This document shows positions 1 through 11,599 of a DNA stretch of 64,000 nucleotides, in pieces (position 1 is the first letter of the stretch; the number at the start of each line of letters is the position of its first letter). A program made the translations under genes and the position numbers. The notes under the pieces are model-generated. The model saw only the letters and a list, made by a program, of their open reading frames with translations, did no database searches and was not told the origin of the DNA. The stretch comes from Conoideocrella luteorostrata. Lineage: Eukaryota; Ascomycota; Sordariomycetes; Hypocreales; Clavicipitaceae. Where the stretch lies: contig JASWJB010000021.1 of the NCBI GenBank assembly GCA_032433595.1, positions 203,221 through 267,220 on the forward strand, given 5' to 3'.

Positions 1-1480
1 TAATCTAAGCCTTAACTAAGAACATAAAGTACATTATCGCTCTAGATATCCTAATGTGGCATCTTTTAGACATAATTGATCCTATTTATGCTTAGATAAT
101 ATACAAAATAGCTCCGACCCTAGTACTAACATAAGCACGTTTCTCCGGCTTAAATCTTTTTGTTTTAGTTTCTTTCGCTTTCCTGAGATTAGAAGTACCG
201 AGACCCTGGTGGTGTTACAAAATAAAGAACTATCTACTTTATTAGCTCTGGATATAATCATAGAGATAAATAATAGCAGTATTGAGCAAAATATACACGT
301 AGACACCTAGTTAAGTAGAAAGAGACTTTAACCTCTTACTGTTGTTTATTTTAAAGAGAGTAAAGGATATACCTAGTATAAAATTTAAAGAGTTAATAAT
401 GCGAACCCTAAGAATGTCCTATTAATAGCGAAATCTCTAACTACAAAATATAATCTAGTTGCTACTTCTTAGGTTAATAACAAGGTTAAGACTAGAATAA
501 TTACTCCGCATAATTGTTGGACTAAGGCAAAGGAGTCCGCTATTAACATAATCCTATTAGTGCGTAAAAACAAAGAGTTTAAGTCTAACGAAATAAGTGA
601 ACTAGCAGAATTACTATATGAACTTTAAATCTAAAATACAATTTGTTTCGCTAAGTTTACAGTAACTTCCTCGTTTAACTTAGTAAATACTTTCTATAAG
701 TGTTCTGTTAGAAATAAAAGAACACTCTAAACGCCTATATGACCTAATATTCCCGTTTGGTATTAAATAATTAGATTTTAAGCGCTTAGGTTTTTAAATA
801 TCTTGTGGTGCGATTCAATTATACAAGTGTGTTCTGAACTATAGGTTCGAGTCGAAAGTCAGGGCTACAAGTTGGGATCTGTAGCTTCTCAATTGAAATT
901 GTGGTCTTGTTCAAAAGCATATAATTAAATAGTTTATGTATTTAAGTGGTTAGTATTACTTGATAATAGGTGTTTAAAGTTAAAATCTCAAAGTATTAAT
1001 TTGCTTCACGAAGAAGACATAGTTTCTTTTTATTCCGAGGGGAGCTATTATACATTAACTACAAATACACTGTTCAAGGCTAACTAAAGTTATCCTTGTC
1101 AAAGAGAACCCTCAATCTACGCAGATACTCTGGGGGTGCTTGAATTCACGCACAAAGTATATAAATATACTTTTAATAATCTAGCTCTGTAAAATAAAGG
1201 GTTTATGTATCTATCTAAAACTCAGAGTGAAAAGTAATACGCAAGCTGGGAGCGAGACTGTGACGGCTATAAGTAGTTCCCAAGGGATAAATCTAGTTGT
1301 AATTTATGTCAGCAGATATTACAGGACGTCAGTTCGGAGCAATTGACGGTGCTACGTAGGATAATAGACTGTAAGTCGTAGTCCTATAGATAGTTTAATT
1401 AAACAAGTACTTTAAACAAAGATCTGTGTTAAACACTGCCTATCTAGAATGTCTAAAGAGTGTAATTTAGTGGTGCCTAT
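1..1480. other. AT-rich, gene-free decayed DNA
   Basis: No reading frame longer than about 75 codons and no recognisable protein remains. The stretch is rich in TpA, like the other RIP-mutated parts of the window. I see no RNA gene and no clear element ends. Confidence 0.6.
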
Positions 1481-1800
1481 ATAGTAGGTGGTCCACTGTT
1501 GCTTTATAGTGAACTTGTCGTGACTTCTTGGGTGATTCACCGTGGGTTCACTATAAACCCGTTATGAACCTTAGTCCCGTCCCTAATGGGGGGCTGCCCT
1601 TATTAGGAAGACAACATTACGTGCGAAGGTAGGGCGTCGCCTGTGGCCTAGCCTTCTCGCAGCCCGCTTGCTAGGGTCGTAACAATAGTGGCTGTTAAAG
1701 GCCCCTAGTAATTACTACAATTGCGATTATTAGCCTCTCCCTTTGCCCTGTAGGGTCACAGTCAGACGGGCCGTAACACTTTAGCAGGACGTATCTTTTA
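1480..1800. other. Locally GC-richer block with a short inverted repeat
   Basis: A 12-bp inverted repeat (TTTATAGTGAAC at about 1503, GTTCACTATAAA at about 1547) precedes a block richer in G+C than its surroundings (about 1560-1790). I find no coding potential in it. It may be a remnant of a structured element or simply an unmutated island. Confidence 0.3.
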
Positions 1801-2262
1801 ACTTAGGTATTATAAAACCTATGTTTATAATTTAAGCTAGAAGTAGCTTCGTAACTTAAGTTAATATATATTTGTAATGTAAGCCAGAAGTAGCTTTGTA
1901 ACTTAAGTTAATAAAATATATATTTATAATGTAAGCTAGAAGTAGCTTTATAAGTTAAGTTTATAAAATGCATATTTATAATTTAAGCTTAAAGCAGCTT
2001 TTTAACTTAGGTCTATATAACCTCTGTTTATAATTTGAGCTTAAAATAGCTTCTTAGCTTAAGTTCATATAACTTATGTTTATAATTCAAGCTAAAAGTA
2101 GCTTTTTGACTTAGGTCTATATAACTTATGTATATAATTTAAGCTAAAAGTTGCTTACTTACTTAGGTCTATATAACCTATGTTTATAATTTAAGCTTAA
2201 AGTAGCTTTTTAACTTAAGTCTGTATAACCTATGTTTAAGCCTTAAGCTAAAAGTGCTTATT
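1800..2262. repeat. Minisatellite, ~58-bp unit, about 8 diverged copies
   Basis: Tandem units of about 55-60 bp carry the core TTTATAATTTAAGCTAAAAG, followed by TAGCTT(T)TTAACTTAGG and TCTATATAACCTATG. Each unit contains two small inverted repeats (AAGCTA..TAGCTT and AGGT..ACCT), so each could fold into hairpins. Copies differ mostly at A/G and C/T positions. No coding role is seen. Confidence 0.85.
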
Positions 2263-2375
2263 AATTTAGGTTTATACTACCTAGGTTTATACTACCTAGG
2301 TTTATACTACCTGGGTTTATACTACCTAGGTTTATACTACATGGGTTTATACTGCCTAGATTTATACTAGGTTTA
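2263..2375. repeat. 15-bp tandem repeat, about 7 copies
   Basis: Head-to-tail copies of CCTAGGTTTATACTA run directly on from the 58-bp minisatellite. The last copies are degenerate. The unit shares AGGTTTATA with the neighbouring larger repeat, so it probably arose by expansion of part of that unit. Confidence 0.85.
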
Positions 2376-2631
2376 TTGAACGCGTATCTAATCTGGATTA
2401 CATAACCTAAGTTTATTACTAACCTAGGTTTATACTATAGATTTTGCAGCAAGTAAATTATAAACTTAGGTTAGATATAATCTAGGTTTAAAAGATCACT
2501 AGATTATTAATCTATATCAAATGCAACCTAGGTTTAGAGAACCTACGTTTATTACATATAAATAACTATATATAGATCTCGTAGAAACTAAACTAAGTTC
2601 ACTATGTCTATGTTGCATAATAGATAGGTAG

Positions 2632-2866
2632 ATCTGACATGGGCTATGATGGTCACTCACGTGACGGATCTGACATATAAAAGGTCGAATCCAGCCCGTT
2701 AGTACATAGATTCAACAACTACCTTACACCTATTTGAGATCTGACTTGTGCATTGCTTTGTTTCATTTCCTTTACCTACACATTCATAATACTAATATAA
2801 CAGCTAATATCGACAACCAATGTGTTACGTCCAGCAACCCACTGGCCGTATCCAGCACGTAACAGT
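2632..2866. mobile_element. LTR-like dispersed repeat, copy 1
   Basis: This block recurs at about 45031-45263 in the same orientation. Shared landmarks are TCACGTGACGGATC, a TATA box in TATAAAAGGTCGAAT, CAACAACTACCTTA, and a terminal imperfect palindrome running from TGTTACGTCCAGCA to GCACGTAACA. A promoter-like TATA box followed by a TG..CA-type end suggests part of an LTR. I could not define both ends or a target duplication, so the class is inferred. Confidence 0.55.
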
Positions 2867-3724
2867 CTATATTTTGTTGGCCTAATACGAACACCCATCA
2901 CACACGTACACTGACTGGTGTCTGACACACGACCAGTGACGATAACGTCAATACTGTAGAGGGCCACAATGGGGCCCAAATCAATTCCTTGAGACCTCGT
3001 ATGTGCCGAGATCAAATTGTCTGTTAATCGTATCGTAGGAGACCGAGCGTGGTTGCTCGTCAAATGTGAGAGACAGGCGAAACAACACGGGAGCAGCGCA
3101 AAAAAACAATTTACTTCTCGAGGAAGCAGTTTATTTAATTCATAATGACGTTGTAAGATGAACGATCCTAACTGCCTAAGCAAGGGGATAACAACCCTTC
3201 TTATAGACAATCCACTTGATCTTGACCAAATTAATCAGATCCAAACCTCACGTGAGAATTCACTATCCCTGCTGCAAGGGATAATTTTTACCTACACAAT
3301 ATATTATTTATTTATTATTTATTTATTAATTCATGTCCTAATCGCTCTAGAGTAATTATGTAGCGTTTAACTAAATGTATAAGTTTTCCGTTCCTTGCTC
3401 CTGAAAAATAAGCTGTTCCTGTCACGAACTGCTGCCTTTTCCGCTCCGGCGCGGTCACTACGCACGATTAATTATTATAGTTGTTCTATACTTATGAACC
3501 TGCTAGGCCCTTACTGGCCCTCCTCTACTTCTGTTTGGCAATAATTACTCGTTTACGTTGTAGTAGAGTACCGTGGATAGCACTGCCCAGAATTAATCAA
3601 GTAGCCTAGTTCTTATGATCATTTTTTAGTCGAATCCTATGATCACATGGGATTTGCTTGCTAGGCAGACGCTTCTGCCTGCTAGGCAGGCAGGAGCATC
3701 TCTAATGTCACAGGAAACATTCCT

Positions 3725-3940
3725 CAACGATGCACTCAACATCACCGAAAACGCACGATGTGACCGGAAACATTCAACATTACCAGAAGCATTCAATTTC
3801 CACAGAGCCGTACGACCGGAATCATTCAATATCGTCGGAATTGAACGATGCCGACGAATGTGCCCCGCACGAGGAATTCAACATCACCGGAAACGGACGA
3901 TATCGCCGAAAACCTACGATATCGTCAGAATCAATGGAAT
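3725..3940. repeat. Degenerate short-period repeat with CATTCAA(C/T)AT and CGATG motifs
   Basis: Short motifs such as CATTCAACAT, ACCGGAA and ACGATG recur at roughly 20-25-bp spacing. Two overlapping forward frames stay open because of this low complexity, not because of a protein. The block lies just beyond the 3' end of the LINE relic at 4 kb and could be its terminal tail. Confidence 0.45.
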
Positions 3941-3984
3941 CTAAAGAATCCACAAAAGGAGGACTACCGCAAAGATAAATAGTA

Positions 3985-4520
3985 GTCGAATTCCCCGTCA
4001 ATTAGATAGATTTCAAGGACAATTTTCCACTGCCTTAGAGACCGACTTCCATAGCTGCTCACTTGTGACATCCAACTATAAATTAGTTATAGCTCTCCTT
4101 GATAGAACATTGACCTGATAAAATATAAGTTCTATGTGCCGAGTTCTAACTTTTGACCACTTGTACTGCTATTGCTGGGCTGCAGAGAATGCGGTTAATA
4201 TTATTACATGATTACTTGCCTGCTCACATCTTTTGTTGCTGGTCTATCTAGTTGCGGCGCTCTAGGAGTATGTGTCGCACCGTTTTGGCTCTATATCCAT
4301 AGGGGCTTTGTCGGTATCCGCTCTGTTGATTTCGTGGAGGTAGGCCTATGTGATTACTGAGCTAATCGCTCTATGGTTATCTGTGTGCATGCTTAGTGCG
4401 TCTTATTCCGGTTAAACACCGAGCAGGAAAAGGTCTCTTCCGTGCTTGGCTATTTTCCACGACTGCTTCCACTACTCCTTCATTATATTGCGTGTGGTTT
4501 TCTTGCTAATATTTTCTACT
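3985..4520 (-). mobile_element. Non-LTR retrotransposon (LINE) relic: C-terminus and 3' UTR
   Basis: Reading the minus strand through frameshifts gives pieces of the C-terminus of a fungal LINE polyprotein: WKQSWKIAKHGKRPF (about 4470), AISSVIT then AYLHEINRADTDK (about 4350), YGYRAKTVRHILLERRN (about 4290), and RILCSPAIAVQVVK (about 4190-4150). Order and spacing match the post-RNase H region of Tad1-like elements, where the CGY..QTVRHILLEC block is typical. Both its cysteines are mutated here. The 3' UTR (TGTCACAAGTGAGCAGCTATGG at about 4065, down to GAATTC at about 3988) recurs as a fragment in the LTR at 32.4-32.6 kb. No RT domain is readable nearby, so the copy is truncated or decayed. 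Confidence 0.7.
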
Positions 4521-4639
4521 TGCATAATGCGAATTCTAATTATAATTTATCTCCGTAGTTTTACAATACCTTCTGCTCTCTAAAGTAGAAGACATCGTAG
4601 TACTAACTCTGTGCATTCAGATCTACTTATTCTTCTTAC

Positions 4640-5250
4640 TGGTTTATCCCATTTCCTCTACCCAAAAGCAAGCTTAAGCCTGTAGCTCCGCCTCCTGTAA
4701 GATTCTGCGCGAGCCGACTTAGGAGTTCCTTTATTGCAGCCACATTAGACAATAAAGTATCTACTCGCGGATCCTGCATACCCTCTTTTATAGTCTATAT
4801 ACTCCTATTACTACCTCTCTGTTGCAAATCCTTAATACCTTCGCGTTTAATCTATATACTTTTACCACTAGCTTAGGAGTCTTCCTCCGCCCTTCTCTTT
4901 TCTGCGGATAACTTGTTAAACACTACGCTAATCGGAGCTATCTCCCATGGTGGGAGGAAACTATCACGCTCGCAGGCTTCCTGAATTATTTCGTACACTT
5001 TAGTACTAAGAACTCGTTTTAAGCTTAATATAGTAAGCATTTGAATTCCTTTATTAGCGAACTCAACACAGCAGTACGTATTAGGATCTTAGCGGTTCTT
5101 AAACAGGTCTTTTTGTTTAGAGTAAGATAACGCTACCTAGAGCAGCTTCTTAAAGTCACCCTTGTACTTATTTATCTACTTATTTTGCCCCTGTGTTAGA
5201 TCCTTAGTATTTTTTAGGGTATTATATTCCTTTACTTTGCTGAGTCTAAT
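4640..5250 (-). pseudogene. Unidentified decayed reading frame
   Basis: A minus-strand frame runs for about 200 codons, interrupted only by TAA/TAG/TGA stops of the kind RIP creates. Readable parts include ACERDSFLPPWEIAPISVV, LSAEKRRAEED, and a downstream leucine-rich stretch TLLSNVAAIKELLSRLAQNL. I do not recognise the family. It lies between the LINE C-terminus and the frame at 5.46-6.32 kb, on the same strand, and the two could be parts of one gene. Confidence 0.4.
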
Positions 5251-5460
5251 ACTTAAGCTGCTTTTGAGTCTGTGCTAAGTGCCGCCGTTCTCCAGAGGAA
5301 TTTCTATAATTGCTTGATGTCTAGTTCCCTTCTTTCTCGAGCCTATAATTAGACTATTACGCGTTTAAAGTGTATCCTATGGATAATTAATATTTAACCC
5401 CCCTTCTAAGTTTTTGTTTTGTTTTTGTTTATTAAGGAAGATTTCTAGGCTAGGAACCTA

Positions 5461-6320
5461 GTCTGAAGGGAAACGGCTGTTTTTAACCCTTTGCTTTATG
5501 TGTTTTTCCACCTCCTTAGCTTTATATTTTGCTTCGTTATTATTTATGTTCTTTTGTAGGCTTTTTAATTTATCCTGGAATATCTCATAGTTTGTCTTGA
5601 AAAATTCTACTAGAATGTTCCATTGGCCTTTCTTAATAGATTCGTTTTCTTTCCTTTCCTCTTTGCGTCTCCTGCTTATCTTTTTATTGTAGTTGCGTAA
5701 GTTAACTGTATTATTATAATTATTAGGCTCGTCCATCAGCTTTTGTACAAACGGTGTTGCTTCTGTGTAAATTTTGAGTACATAATTAGGAGGGTTTTCC
5801 ATTAAGGCATCCTCTGGTTCAGGCCCCTCGCCATCACTGTTATTATTTAGTTCGGCTGCTATTAGGTCTTCTTGGCCGTTCCAATCGTTAATTGTGTTTT
5901 TAAGGTTCCCAAAATTCCATTCATCGAGACTTTCTAGAAGTTCTATCTTATTATTAGCTTTAATATATGCTTCTTTGATACACTAGACACTTACTTCTAA
6001 AAGCCTTCCTATTTTTCGGACAATTATTATATCCGCAGTAATCGGGATAGATTTTGCACCCAATTTCTATCAATGCTTTTACAACAATACTGTTGTCTGC
6101 ATTATCATTAACTCTAAGAATTTCAGATTGAGTTAACTTTAGTAAAATACAATCTATAGTGTCTAATACTTCTCTCCTGATTTTATTAGCCTTAATTCTA
6201 CCAGCATCGACATCAGGAGTTCCACTAGGAGTTAAAAGCCCTGTTCCTTGTTAAGCGTCTTTTCTAGTATTGCTAGTAAGGGTAGTAGAAGTAGTTACTG
6301 ATGTCACTGCTATTTTTAAT
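5461..6320 (-). pseudogene. Unidentified decayed gene, charged C-terminus
   Basis: The minus-strand frame is readable almost throughout. A likely start is lost (ATA where ATG is expected, about 6311), followed by AVTSVTTSTTLTSN, one in-frame TAA at a probable Gln codon, then DAGRIKANKIRREVLDTIDC and CGYNNC. After a frame slip near 5990 it continues through acidic and Asn-rich sequence into a lysine-rich C-terminus ending VKNSRFPSD. It is about 280 codons in all. No catalytic motif is evident and I do not recognise the family. Confidence 0.5.
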
Positions 6321-6562
6321 TAATAGTGTTTAGGAATAGCAAGATAATAAGCAGAAAAATTCAAGGTATATAAATACTTCTTTAACAAGCAATATACAGT
6401 ACTTTAAAAGCTAGAATCTACCTTAAAAATATATGCAACTACTTATAGAAGCCAATATTAACTATGGGAAACGCAGTAACGGGTGGGGTATTCAAACTCC
6501 TACACAAGTATGCCTTACATCTTAATTCTCTGCCACAAAGTGCTTAAAGATAAATATTATTC

Positions 6563-7122
6563 TCTATTTATTATGCTTAGTCAAAATCCCAAAAAGGCTG
6601 CTATAAACCTATAGCAATGTACGTTTCTCTAGTTTTATCTTTACCTATACGCCTTAGCTATCTATTTTCTGCTCTACATTGCTTATTCTCTTATTTACTA
6701 CGGTTTCTCGTGTCTAGTTATTGTTTAAGCTAACTAGCTCGGGGCTTTTTCCCCGAGTATTTAGTATCTTACTCTTGGCAGCTAAAGCGGCGTCTACTAT
6801 GTATAATACAAAGTAATGGTAGGGTTAAGTTGGTTAGTGTTGGATAATAGTTGCGCATTATATAGTCTGGTTATTATTAAGACAGCCTCTAGCTAGCACA
6901 AAGCGGAGTGCTGCCTGTACCTCTTGTAAATTTGGTGTCTATTTTGCCCTGTCCATTAGGCCCTTTCCTTCGAAGACAAATATTTCTCCGAGCGACGTAG
7001 AGCAGAAAATGGATGGCCAAGGCGCATGGGCTCTGGTAAGACAAGACTAGAGAAGCGTACATTGCTATAGGTTTATAGCAGCCTTTTTAGGGGTTCCCAA
7101 CGGGCGTAATAAATAAATAATA
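6563..7122. mobile_element. TIR element, ~560 bp with ~120-bp inverted arms
   Basis: The left arm (about 6565-6690) and right arm (about 7000-7120) are inverted copies. Both carry AAAAAGGCTGCTATAAACC followed by TATAGCAATGTACG, then a less conserved stretch ending in ATTTTCTGCTC. The centre holds no open frame, so this is a non-autonomous DNA element. A diverged, partly deleted copy in the opposite orientation lies at about 21600-21815, sharing GCTCGGGGC and TTTAGTATC-type blocks. I could not fix the target duplication. Confidence 0.7.
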
Positions 7123-7320
7123 ATAACTATCATAATTCCAAGATAATCCCTTAGTTAATTCTCGAGTTTGTACGCCATAAATTATAGGAGTCATCTATAA
7201 AACTAGGTCTAAGCTTAGTGCTATACTACTTTAGTATACTTTAAGAAATCTCTCTAATAGCTCCACATCTAGCTAGGGCAATTTGCAGGGAGTAAAATAG
7301 CTATTTTACGCTATATAGTG

Positions 7321-7714
7321 TGTGGGCGGAAAAGATCGTCTCTAGTGACAAGGTTAGGCTCACATGAGAAATAGATCTGACTAATTTAGTTAAGATCAAA
7401 TGGAATAGCTATAAGTAGCGGGATTATACCCTCTAAGTAGCAGATCATCAAGAATCAACAGGAGTTTTCCCCCGAAGTTTACTTGGGCATTTTTACGCCT
7501 TATACATTTATTTATTATTATGTTTAATTAAAGTGCATAGTTGCTTCGTAAGAGGCAAGTGACCTGAGAGTCCATTTGATCTTGGCAAGAGAAAGGTTAC
7601 TACGAACTACAGAAGGCGTAAGCTCGTGTCTCTCCTCGAAGTATATACAGCGTTACAGGGTGTGTGTTAGCCCCTAGTGTGCGTGAGTGTTTAGGTGTGC
7701 CTTTTGGGTCAACA
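7321..7714 (+). mobile_element. LTR, family D (TGTGGGCGGA...CAACA), copy 1
   Basis: The block starts TGTGGGCGGA and ends TTTTGGGTCAACA, giving TG..CA ends and about 394 bp. A second copy with the same ends is at 45659-46058. Both copies keep GTTTTCCCCCGAAGTTTACTT, a TTTATTTATTAT stretch and GGTGTGCCTTTTGGGTC. The first ~35 bp after the LTR also look alike in the two copies, suggesting a remnant of the internal region, so this may be a 5' LTR. No clear target duplication was found. Confidence 0.75.
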
Positions 7715-7999
7715 AAATAGATACTTTGATATACCTGCATGTACTAAAACAGGCCTAAATTCTTGATATTCTTTGTGGAGAGAAAGCTAGATTATAACAA
7801 TATTATGTAAATTTAGGCACTAATAAATATCCCTAAATATGCTAATAAAGCTTTTGTGCTGCAAGTAAAATATACTAAGTTATTAAGTGCTAGAAGCACG
7901 CTCTAGCTAGGCTACTCTATCCCTAAGTTAGTTTCTTAGATTTATTAATCTAATTTTCTCTTTTTATTTAAATATAGCTTAGGCTTAATTCTTTAAAGG

Positions 8000-8920
8000 G
8001 GCTACATATCTTGCGGCTATTGTTTTTGTTTGATATTGTGCTGTTAATATTAGACATTAGCCGGATAGTAATAGAAATCATAAATCTATTCTTTGTTAGC
8101 GTAGCCCTTTTACTAACTTAAACGAAACAATACGGGATATCTTTTGTAAGAGTGCTAATGTAGTATTTATTACCTATCTAAATACTATCTAGGGTTCTGC
8201 TATATATAGTGGCTCTATAATCTTCTTTAAACTTATATTTAGGCTTAACCTAAATATATAGAAACCTTGTCTAATTTTTAGGATCATCGGGCATTCTATA
8301 ATTAAAAGTATGCAGCGCGGTTTTATATTAATTTATAGGCTCTGTATAAGTTTGGCTGCTGACTAGGGTTATCTAAAAAGGCTCGAGATTGCTAACATTT
8401 AGATTTCCGTTAGATGCTTGTTTAATAGGATATTTTAGACTTATTTTTACGTAAGTTTAAATTTTAATAGGCACGCATTAGCTCTTTATTGTAAGGGGAA
8501 TAGAGCTTATATAAAGTAATCACCCCTTAAATGTGAGCTTCTGGCTGAAATTACCCTATGTAAGCAAAACTAGATTAGAAACAAATAAGTATTATATAGC
8601 TATAATAGCATAACAGTATATACTATCTACTAGCATAGTAAAGCCAGAAATAGCTAAGTATCTCTTCGAGACCCTAAAGCTGCGACTTTGTATTTATCTT
8701 ATTATTAATTTAACTAAGCGCATTTAACCCTAAGAAGATAGGCACAAGAGTCTTTATTAGCAAAGGCTTGCCTGAAACATATATTAGAAAAAAGTTATGT
8801 TATTACTATAATTATATTCCTAGGATTAACAGCAGTACTCTGAATCTGGCTAAGTTAAGAGCTACTTAGTTTCTCTCTTAGTTACTAGCAGCGTGTAGCT
8901 CTTTAATAATCATTAATGCG
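8000..8920 (+). pseudogene. Unidentified decayed gene with a C-terminal membrane segment
   Basis: One plus-strand frame can be followed for about 300 codons. Its stops are those expected from Gln, Arg or Trp codons after C-to-T or G-to-A change. Readable stretches include FFKLIFRLNLNI, IIGHSIIKSMQRGFILIY, NFNRHALALYCKGNRAY and, near the end, VITIIIFLGLTAVL, a likely transmembrane segment. I do not recognise the family. Confidence 0.5.
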
Positions 8921-8999
8921 ATAGTAATGTAAGAATTAAAGCTTGAAGGGTTTAAATTTTTTAATTTTTTTTGGAAAAATAGACGGCATAAAAACTTTA

Positions 9000-9700
9000 T
9001 ATTACGAAATTATTCTTGATTTAGTACGTATTTGGATGTAACAAAGTATGCAATACATCCTACGACTACACATTAAATAAACGATCTTAACAAATACCAT
9101 AACATCTAGGATGCAATGGTTAAAAGACTAACGCGGAAAACCCAGAACGTAACGAGTAAGCCGAATAGCTTTCCTCGGTCCGCGAAAATTCTCAGTAGAC
9201 AGTTTCTATTTTGAATTGCTTGCAAAATGCCGTTATATAAGCACGTAAGTCCAGTGATAACATAATTATAATGCCGCAGCATCATCACCATCTAGTATAC
9301 TTCGCGCAAAGGACTACATAATCGCAATATCTAAGAAACTACCGTAGGCTGACATTTAGTCTCGTTTTGACCCGTGAATACCACATCACCAGTCATGTTT
9401 TAACCACTTTCTTGCATTTTTTTGTCTGCGACAGTACCAATGCCATGCCGTGTATACTACTAGGCCCGGTAATCCGCGTCCGCAACTATATATGTTTTGT
9501 TCGGGGCCACAAATAGACGCTTGAAATTATCCTCAATTTTCCGCATTATACTAGTTCACGACTAGTCATTTTTCATCAATACTTAATATCTAACCCCTTA
9601 CATGTAACACTCCACATACGACGGGAAGACTTTTTATTTCAGTACACAATATGTTCACGCCGTCACAAAACAATAAGCCTAGGCAAAGACTCCGAAGGGA
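9000..9700. other. Unmutated-looking island, no gene
   Basis: Unlike its neighbours this stretch keeps many CpA and TpG dinucleotides and has ordinary composition. It therefore appears to have escaped RIP or to be a later insertion. No convincing frame, RNA gene or repeat boundary was seen. Confidence 0.35.
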
Positions 9701-10039
9701 ATGCAGAGAGGCTCTAGCAGCTTATATTAGTACTTGCATGATTTACGATCGCACGATTACTCCAGACTACTAACTTTCGCATAAGAATCACGGACGGGTT
9801 TTATAGTTTTACCCTTTAAAGTAAGACTCTTGCCTCGCAGAGCAGCGCTATATTGTTAGAAGATCCTTCGACCTAACTTAGAGCATCTATTTTGTAAGCC
9901 ACTAAGCAAATACAATATAGGTAATTGTTAAAATCTTATTCGCTATCTCGGGAATAGATTTCAGGCATGCATAAAAGCTTCTAATCCTATCCCAGCTAAA
10001 CTAGCTATAGACTAAAGTTAAGACGAGAATAAAGATATA

Positions 10040-10370
10040 AATCTTAGCGAAACAACAGTTTCTGTGAACTATGGAGTATCTCTAGAAGAAGTTTAGTATT
10101 TAGATAGCATTTAAAAACTAAAAGAAGAAATATTCTTATCCTAAACGCGTATTAAGGAGCTTTAAAGAAAGATAGCAGAAGCTAAAGAGAAAATCTTAAC
10201 TCAGGGAATGTAGATATTTTAGTCTAACTTAATGATAAATCGCATTGCATAGGTATTACAGGAATATTAGCAGAGTAATTAAAATTACAGTCTAGTATAG
10301 TTTATAGAAAGTTTATGCGAGGAAGAAGTTAAAATTAAGAGTGTAAGCATATAATCCTAGAATAGCTAAT
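10040..10370 (+). pseudogene. Decayed coiled-coil protein fragment
   Basis: The plus-strand frame, read through RIP-type stops, is rich in Lys, Glu, Leu and Gln: LKEEIFLS, KIAEAKEKILTQ, FIESLCEEEVKIKSVSI. This looks like part of a coiled-coil protein. No family is recognised. Confidence 0.4.
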
Positions 10371-10439
10371 TTACCTCCTTATCCAAAAAGTCGTGAATAG
10401 TCTTTTAGCTTAATCACTTTTTAATGCGAAGTAGAACGT

Positions 10440-10865
10440 TTTTTATAATTTCTGTAACTCTAGTAATATACACTATACATTATTAAATGCATGCTTTTCT
10501 TTTCTTTAATCTAGTGCCTTCTCCTAAAGACTAATTAACTTCTATATTGCCTATACACTTATATAGAGCACGGTTAAGTACTTCTATCTTAATATTTAAG
10601 TCCCTTAGCCGTTAAACGTCTTGTTTCAGGGTAATATTCTTAGATAAGCGCGTCTTTACCTCCCTAGTCTTTTCTATTAGGCTATCTTTATGGAAGTCAA
10701 GGTCTTTCTTAATTAATTCTTAACAGAGAATCTTATCCTTGAGTTTCTCGCGTAAATCTAGCACTAATAATTGAAGAAATTCGTTGCGCTAGTTGACTTT
10801 GTATAGATCTTGCTCTAATCTAAAGCAAACGTCCTTGAGTTGTTGGTAATCCTTAACTATGTTCA
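10440..10865 (-). pseudogene. Decayed coiled-coil protein fragment
   Basis: The minus-strand frame contains DYQQLKDVCFRLEQDLY, LREKLKDKI, KKDLDFHKDSLIEKTREVK and, towards the end, NRALYKCIGNIEVN and GEGTRLKKRKACI. Stops are of RIP type. Strong heptad-like spacing of Leu, Ile and Val points to a coiled coil. No family is recognised. Confidence 0.45.
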
Positions 10866-11089
10866 TACTAAATCCTTAATTTCTAAAACTAAAAGCAAAA
10901 GGCATACTATATGTTTTTATTAACTCACGCAGCCACCTTTATATTAATAAGTAGCTTACCTACACTTAATAAATATCCTATTAGCACCTAACCCTACATA
11001 ATATGCTTTGCTATTACTTACTAATTACATGCTAACTATATATACACCAAGCAAAAGCATTTATCTACTAACTTTTTAACGGACACTAG

Positions 11090-11540
11090 CCTAATCCTCA
11101 ACCTTAAACAAATCTTCCTCCGTATTGTACATGCCTCTTTCTGGCTCTGCATTATCCTAACAGGTCTTGTCTAGTTTTTACTATATATCCGCAATTTTAT
11201 TAATTAATGTTTATAGCTTGTTATTAAGATCTCTTTATCTGCGAGATTTTGAAGAGATACTTTGCGAAATATTTATCTCCGTTGCCTCCAGAGACTATAT
11301 AACCTTCTGCATAGAAGCGATAGCTTCCAAACTTTGCTTCCCTAACTTATTTACGTTGTGTGATTTTATAAGTTTCTCTAATATATAGCAAGTTTGCTGT
11401 ATATTTATTAGAGTACTTCCAGGAAATAACTTAACTACTAAGCGCAGACGACTGTCACGAATCCTTAGGCTATTAAGCCTTTTCCATAAGTCTTCTAAAT
11501 TAATAGTAGTTATTCCTTCGCGAGACAATGCGCTACTCAT
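11090..11540 (-). pseudogene. Unidentified decayed gene with an intact N-terminus
   Basis: From an ATG at 11540 the minus strand encodes 81 codons without a stop (MSSALSREGITTINLEDLW, then KLFPGSTLINIQQTCYILEK, to SLEAIASMQKVI). The frame then continues through RIP-type stops with similar polar, coiled-coil-like content. The clean N-terminus suggests a real former gene. No family is recognised. Confidence 0.4.
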
Positions 11541-11599
11541 AGCTAGTGTCCTATTACTTTGCTTGCTGCTAATCTCCTAATTTATATAGAAATGCAGAA

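Noticed and set aside
2776..3210. 144-codon open frame on the minus strand
   Set aside because: It reads across the LTR-like repeat and its palindromic end, has no domain and shows no codon or motif signal; its length is explained by locally higher GC.
3639..3978. Two overlapping plus-strand frames of 101 and 82 codons
   Set aside because: They derive from a short-period low-complexity repeat that keeps several frames open.
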